From positions 712 to 10,872 of the forward strand of contig DLCH01000025.1 of the NCBI GenBank assembly GCA_002480525.1: 10,161 nucleotides of DNA. The letters run 5' to 3'. Within the stretch, counting starts at the first letter, position 1. Every line of letters begins with the position of its first letter. This document shows, in pieces, positions 7,595 to 10,161 of the stretch. This stretch comes from Gammaproteobacteria bacterium UBA7803 (GTDB lineage Bacteria; Pseudomonadota; Gammaproteobacteria; Pseudomonadales; Azotimanducaceae). Both the position numbers and the translations under genes were made by a program. The notes below the pieces were generated by a model. The model searched no databases. It was not told the DNA's origin and worked only from the letters and a program-made list of their open reading frames with translations.

Positions 7595-8409
7595 ACCACC
7601 TGCACAGAGAGCTGGCACCCATTTCCGACGACGCCTGGACGGCCATCGAGGAGGAGGCGCGCTTCATGCTGTCCACGGCGCTGGCCGGGCGCAAGCTGGT
7701 GGACGTCACGGACGCGCAGGGCTGGGACGCCAGTGCGCTCAGTCTCGGCCGCGCCAGGGTCGCGGACAACTCCCCCGTCGACGGCGCCGGGTTCCGCATC
7801 CGCGAGGTCCGGCCGATGGTGGAGGTGCGGGTGCCTTTCGAGGTGTCCCGGGCCGAGCTCGACGCGATTTCGCGCGGCGCGGCGGACCCGGACCTCGCCA
7901 GCGTGGCCGAGGCGGCCCGGCTCGCTGCGCTGGCGGAGGACACGTTCGTGTTTCACGGTTTCGCCGACGTCGGCAGCCCGGGCATGGCCCAGGACGCGGA
8001 AGCGTCCATCGCCATGGGCAAGTCGGTCGACTACGCGAACTTTCCGGACAGGGTCGTGGAAGCCGTCGCCAGACTGCGGCTGAAAGGCATCGAAGGGCCG
8101 TACGCGGTGGCCCTCGGGCCCCGCTGCTACGAGGGCGTCACCAGCACCACCCACGCCGGGGGCTATCCGGTCATCGACCATCTGCGATCGTTCATCGACG
8201 GACCGCTGATCTGGGCGCCGGCCCTGGACGGCAGCCTGGTGATGAGCCTGCGCGGCGGCGACTATCGGCTGTCCCTCGGGGCCGATTTCTCCATCGGCTA
8301 TCTCGATCACGACACCGAGAACGTCCGCCTGTACATCGAGGAGAGCATCGGCTTCGAGGTCTTTGAACCCGCGGCCGCCGTCCCCATGTTCTACCAGAGC
8401 AGAAAGTAA
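7591..8409 (+). CDS. Encapsulin shell protein, family 1 (HK97-fold nanocompartment)
   Basis: A 272-residue shell protein, close to the usual ~265 residues of 60-subunit family 1 encapsulins. Family landmarks in order: an N-terminal arm HRELAPISDDAWTAIEEEA (binds cargo peptide), GRKLVDVTDAQGWDASAL (33-50), VRPMVEVRVPFEVSRAELDAISRG (73-96) in the E-loop and P-domain entry, LAEDTFVFHG (114-123), GIEGPYAVALGP (166-177), GYPVIDHL (191-198), and the C-terminal SLRGGDYRLSLGADFSIGYLDH (219-240) and VRLYIEESIGFEVFEP (245-260). It encloses EncFtn and stores oxidised iron in the cytoplasm. At the position of the flavin-stacking Trp87 described in Thermotoga maritima this protein has Ala88. The ATG overlaps the EncFtn stop by 4 nt, with GGGAG 10 nt upstream. 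Confidence 0.95.
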   Translation: MNHLHRELAPISDDAWTAIEEEARFMLSTALAGRKLVDVTDAQGWDASALSLGRARVADNSPVDGAGFRIREVRPMVEVRVPFEVSRAELDAISRGAADPDLASVAEAARLAALAEDTFVFHGFADVGSPGMAQDAEASIAMGKSVDYANFPDRVVEAVARLRLKGIEGPYAVALGPRCYEGVTSTTHAGGYPVIDHLRSFIDGPLIWAPALDGSLVMSLRGGDYRLSLGADFSIGYLDHDTENVRLYIEESIGFEVFEPAAAVPMFYQSRK

Positions 8410-8506
8410 CGGGAGGGTCCGGCCGCTGCCGCAATGCACACGGCGTCGTCATACGCCAATGGCTTTCTGGAGTCGGGCGCTTTAGGATTTCCGTTGGAGG
8501 AACCGT

Positions 8507-9871
<1,365 letters not shown>

Positions 9872-9906
9872 GTCGCCGTCGCTGCTCCGGATCGAATCCC
9901 GGTGGC

Positions 9907-9924
9907 CCGGTGTACCATCACCGG
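9907..9924. other. Second hairpin in the convergent gap
   Basis: CCGGTG (9907-9912) pairs with CACCGG (9919-9924) around TACCAT. It sits between the activator gene and the - strand frame at the right edge and could act as a 3'-end signal from either side. Neither strand has a T run after it. Confidence 0.3.
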
Positions 9925-9935
9925 CCGCCAACGAT

Positions 9936-10151
9936 TCAATTCTGCCCGGACGCCTCTCCTGCATCGTCCTCTACGTCTTCGCCAACCGGATCCACCGCGG
10001 GCGCGGCGGTGGGGTCGAGCGAACGCGTCGGCTCATCGGGCGTCGCCGCGTCCACCGGTTCCCCCACCGGGTCCACCGCTCCGGGCCGGGTCGGGTGGTC
10101 GAGGGGCGCCCGGCTGGCGTCCTCCGGCGGCGGCTGATCCGGCGTCGTCAT
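9936..10151 (-). CDS. Acidic, proline-rich low-complexity protein or C-terminal tail of a larger gene
   Basis: A 71-residue reading frame from the ATG at 10151, but the frame stays open to the window edge at 10161, so it may be the tail of a longer protein. A GGGGGAG lies 3 nt before the ATG, which is close but possible. Composition is extreme: 17 Asp/Glu against 3 Arg, many Pro, no Lys, Cys or aromatic residue, hence almost certainly disordered and soluble. VDPVGE occurs twice (residues 26-31 and 53-58), suggesting an internal duplication of about 27 residues. Third codon positions are mostly G or C like the neighbours, which favours real coding. I recognise no family and assign no function. 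The competing + strand frame is Ser/Gly/Thr-rich and looks like its shadow. Confidence 0.45.
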   Translation of the reverse strand: MTTPDQPPPEDASRAPLDHPTRPGAVDPVGEPVDAATPDEPTRSLDPTAAPAVDPVGEDVEDDAGEASGQN

Positions 10152-10161
10152 CGGCTCCCCC

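Noticed and set aside
8410..8506. Sigma-54 promoter upstream of the activator gene
   Set aside because: No GG and GC pair with the required 10-base spacing in a TGGCAC-N5-TTGC context.
9886..9925. tRNA-like T-arm (ATCGAATC with flanking CCGG)
   Set aside because: No matching acceptor, D or anticodon arm; the sequence upstream is the end of the activator gene.

Overview
The window is very GC-rich (roughly 70 % by eye), densely coding and of ordinary chromosomal bacterial character. Gene content (DUF502 protein, YbiO-like MscS channel, PRC-barrel protein, dodecin, encapsulated ferritin with its encapsulin, and a sigma-54 activator) fits a high-GC proteobacterium. A gammaproteobacterium is my best guess, with low confidence, because no rRNA or strong taxonomic marker is present. 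I saw no tRNA, CRISPR array, insertion sequence or phage gene.

Left part (1-2954, + strand): the tail of a GNAT acetyltransferase ends in a GC-rich palindrome followed by a short T run, a probable terminator. Next come an amidase-signature amidohydrolase and a class I PLP aminotransferase. They are 11 nt apart, the aminotransferase SD starts on the last base of the amidase stop codon, and they are almost certainly co-transcribed. They could form a short amide/amino-acid catabolic unit.

Middle part (2959-5399, - strand): an MscS-type channel followed 12 nt later by a DUF502 membrane protein forms a membrane pair, convergent with the aminotransferase and only 4 nt from it. Upstream of the channel on the same strand is a small single-domain PRC-barrel protein.

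Right part (5696-9871, + strand): a tightly packed run of dodecin (flavin-binding), Glu/Leu/Phe/Val-type glutamate dehydrogenase, encapsulated ferritin-like protein (EncFtn) and family 1 encapsulin shell, then a sigma-54 enhancer-binding protein with a degenerate receiver domain. Dodecin/GDH and EncFtn/encapsulin each overlap by 4 nt (GTGA, ATGA), which suggests translational coupling. EncFtn carries a recognisable encapsulin-targeting peptide, so EncFtn plus shell make an iron-storage nanocompartment. Dodecin and GDH next to that pair are unusual and are the most interesting association here. The sigma-54 regulator ends with its stop codon in the loop of a perfect 11-bp inverted repeat.

The right edge holds an acidic, proline-rich, low-complexity reading frame on the - strand that may continue beyond the window.
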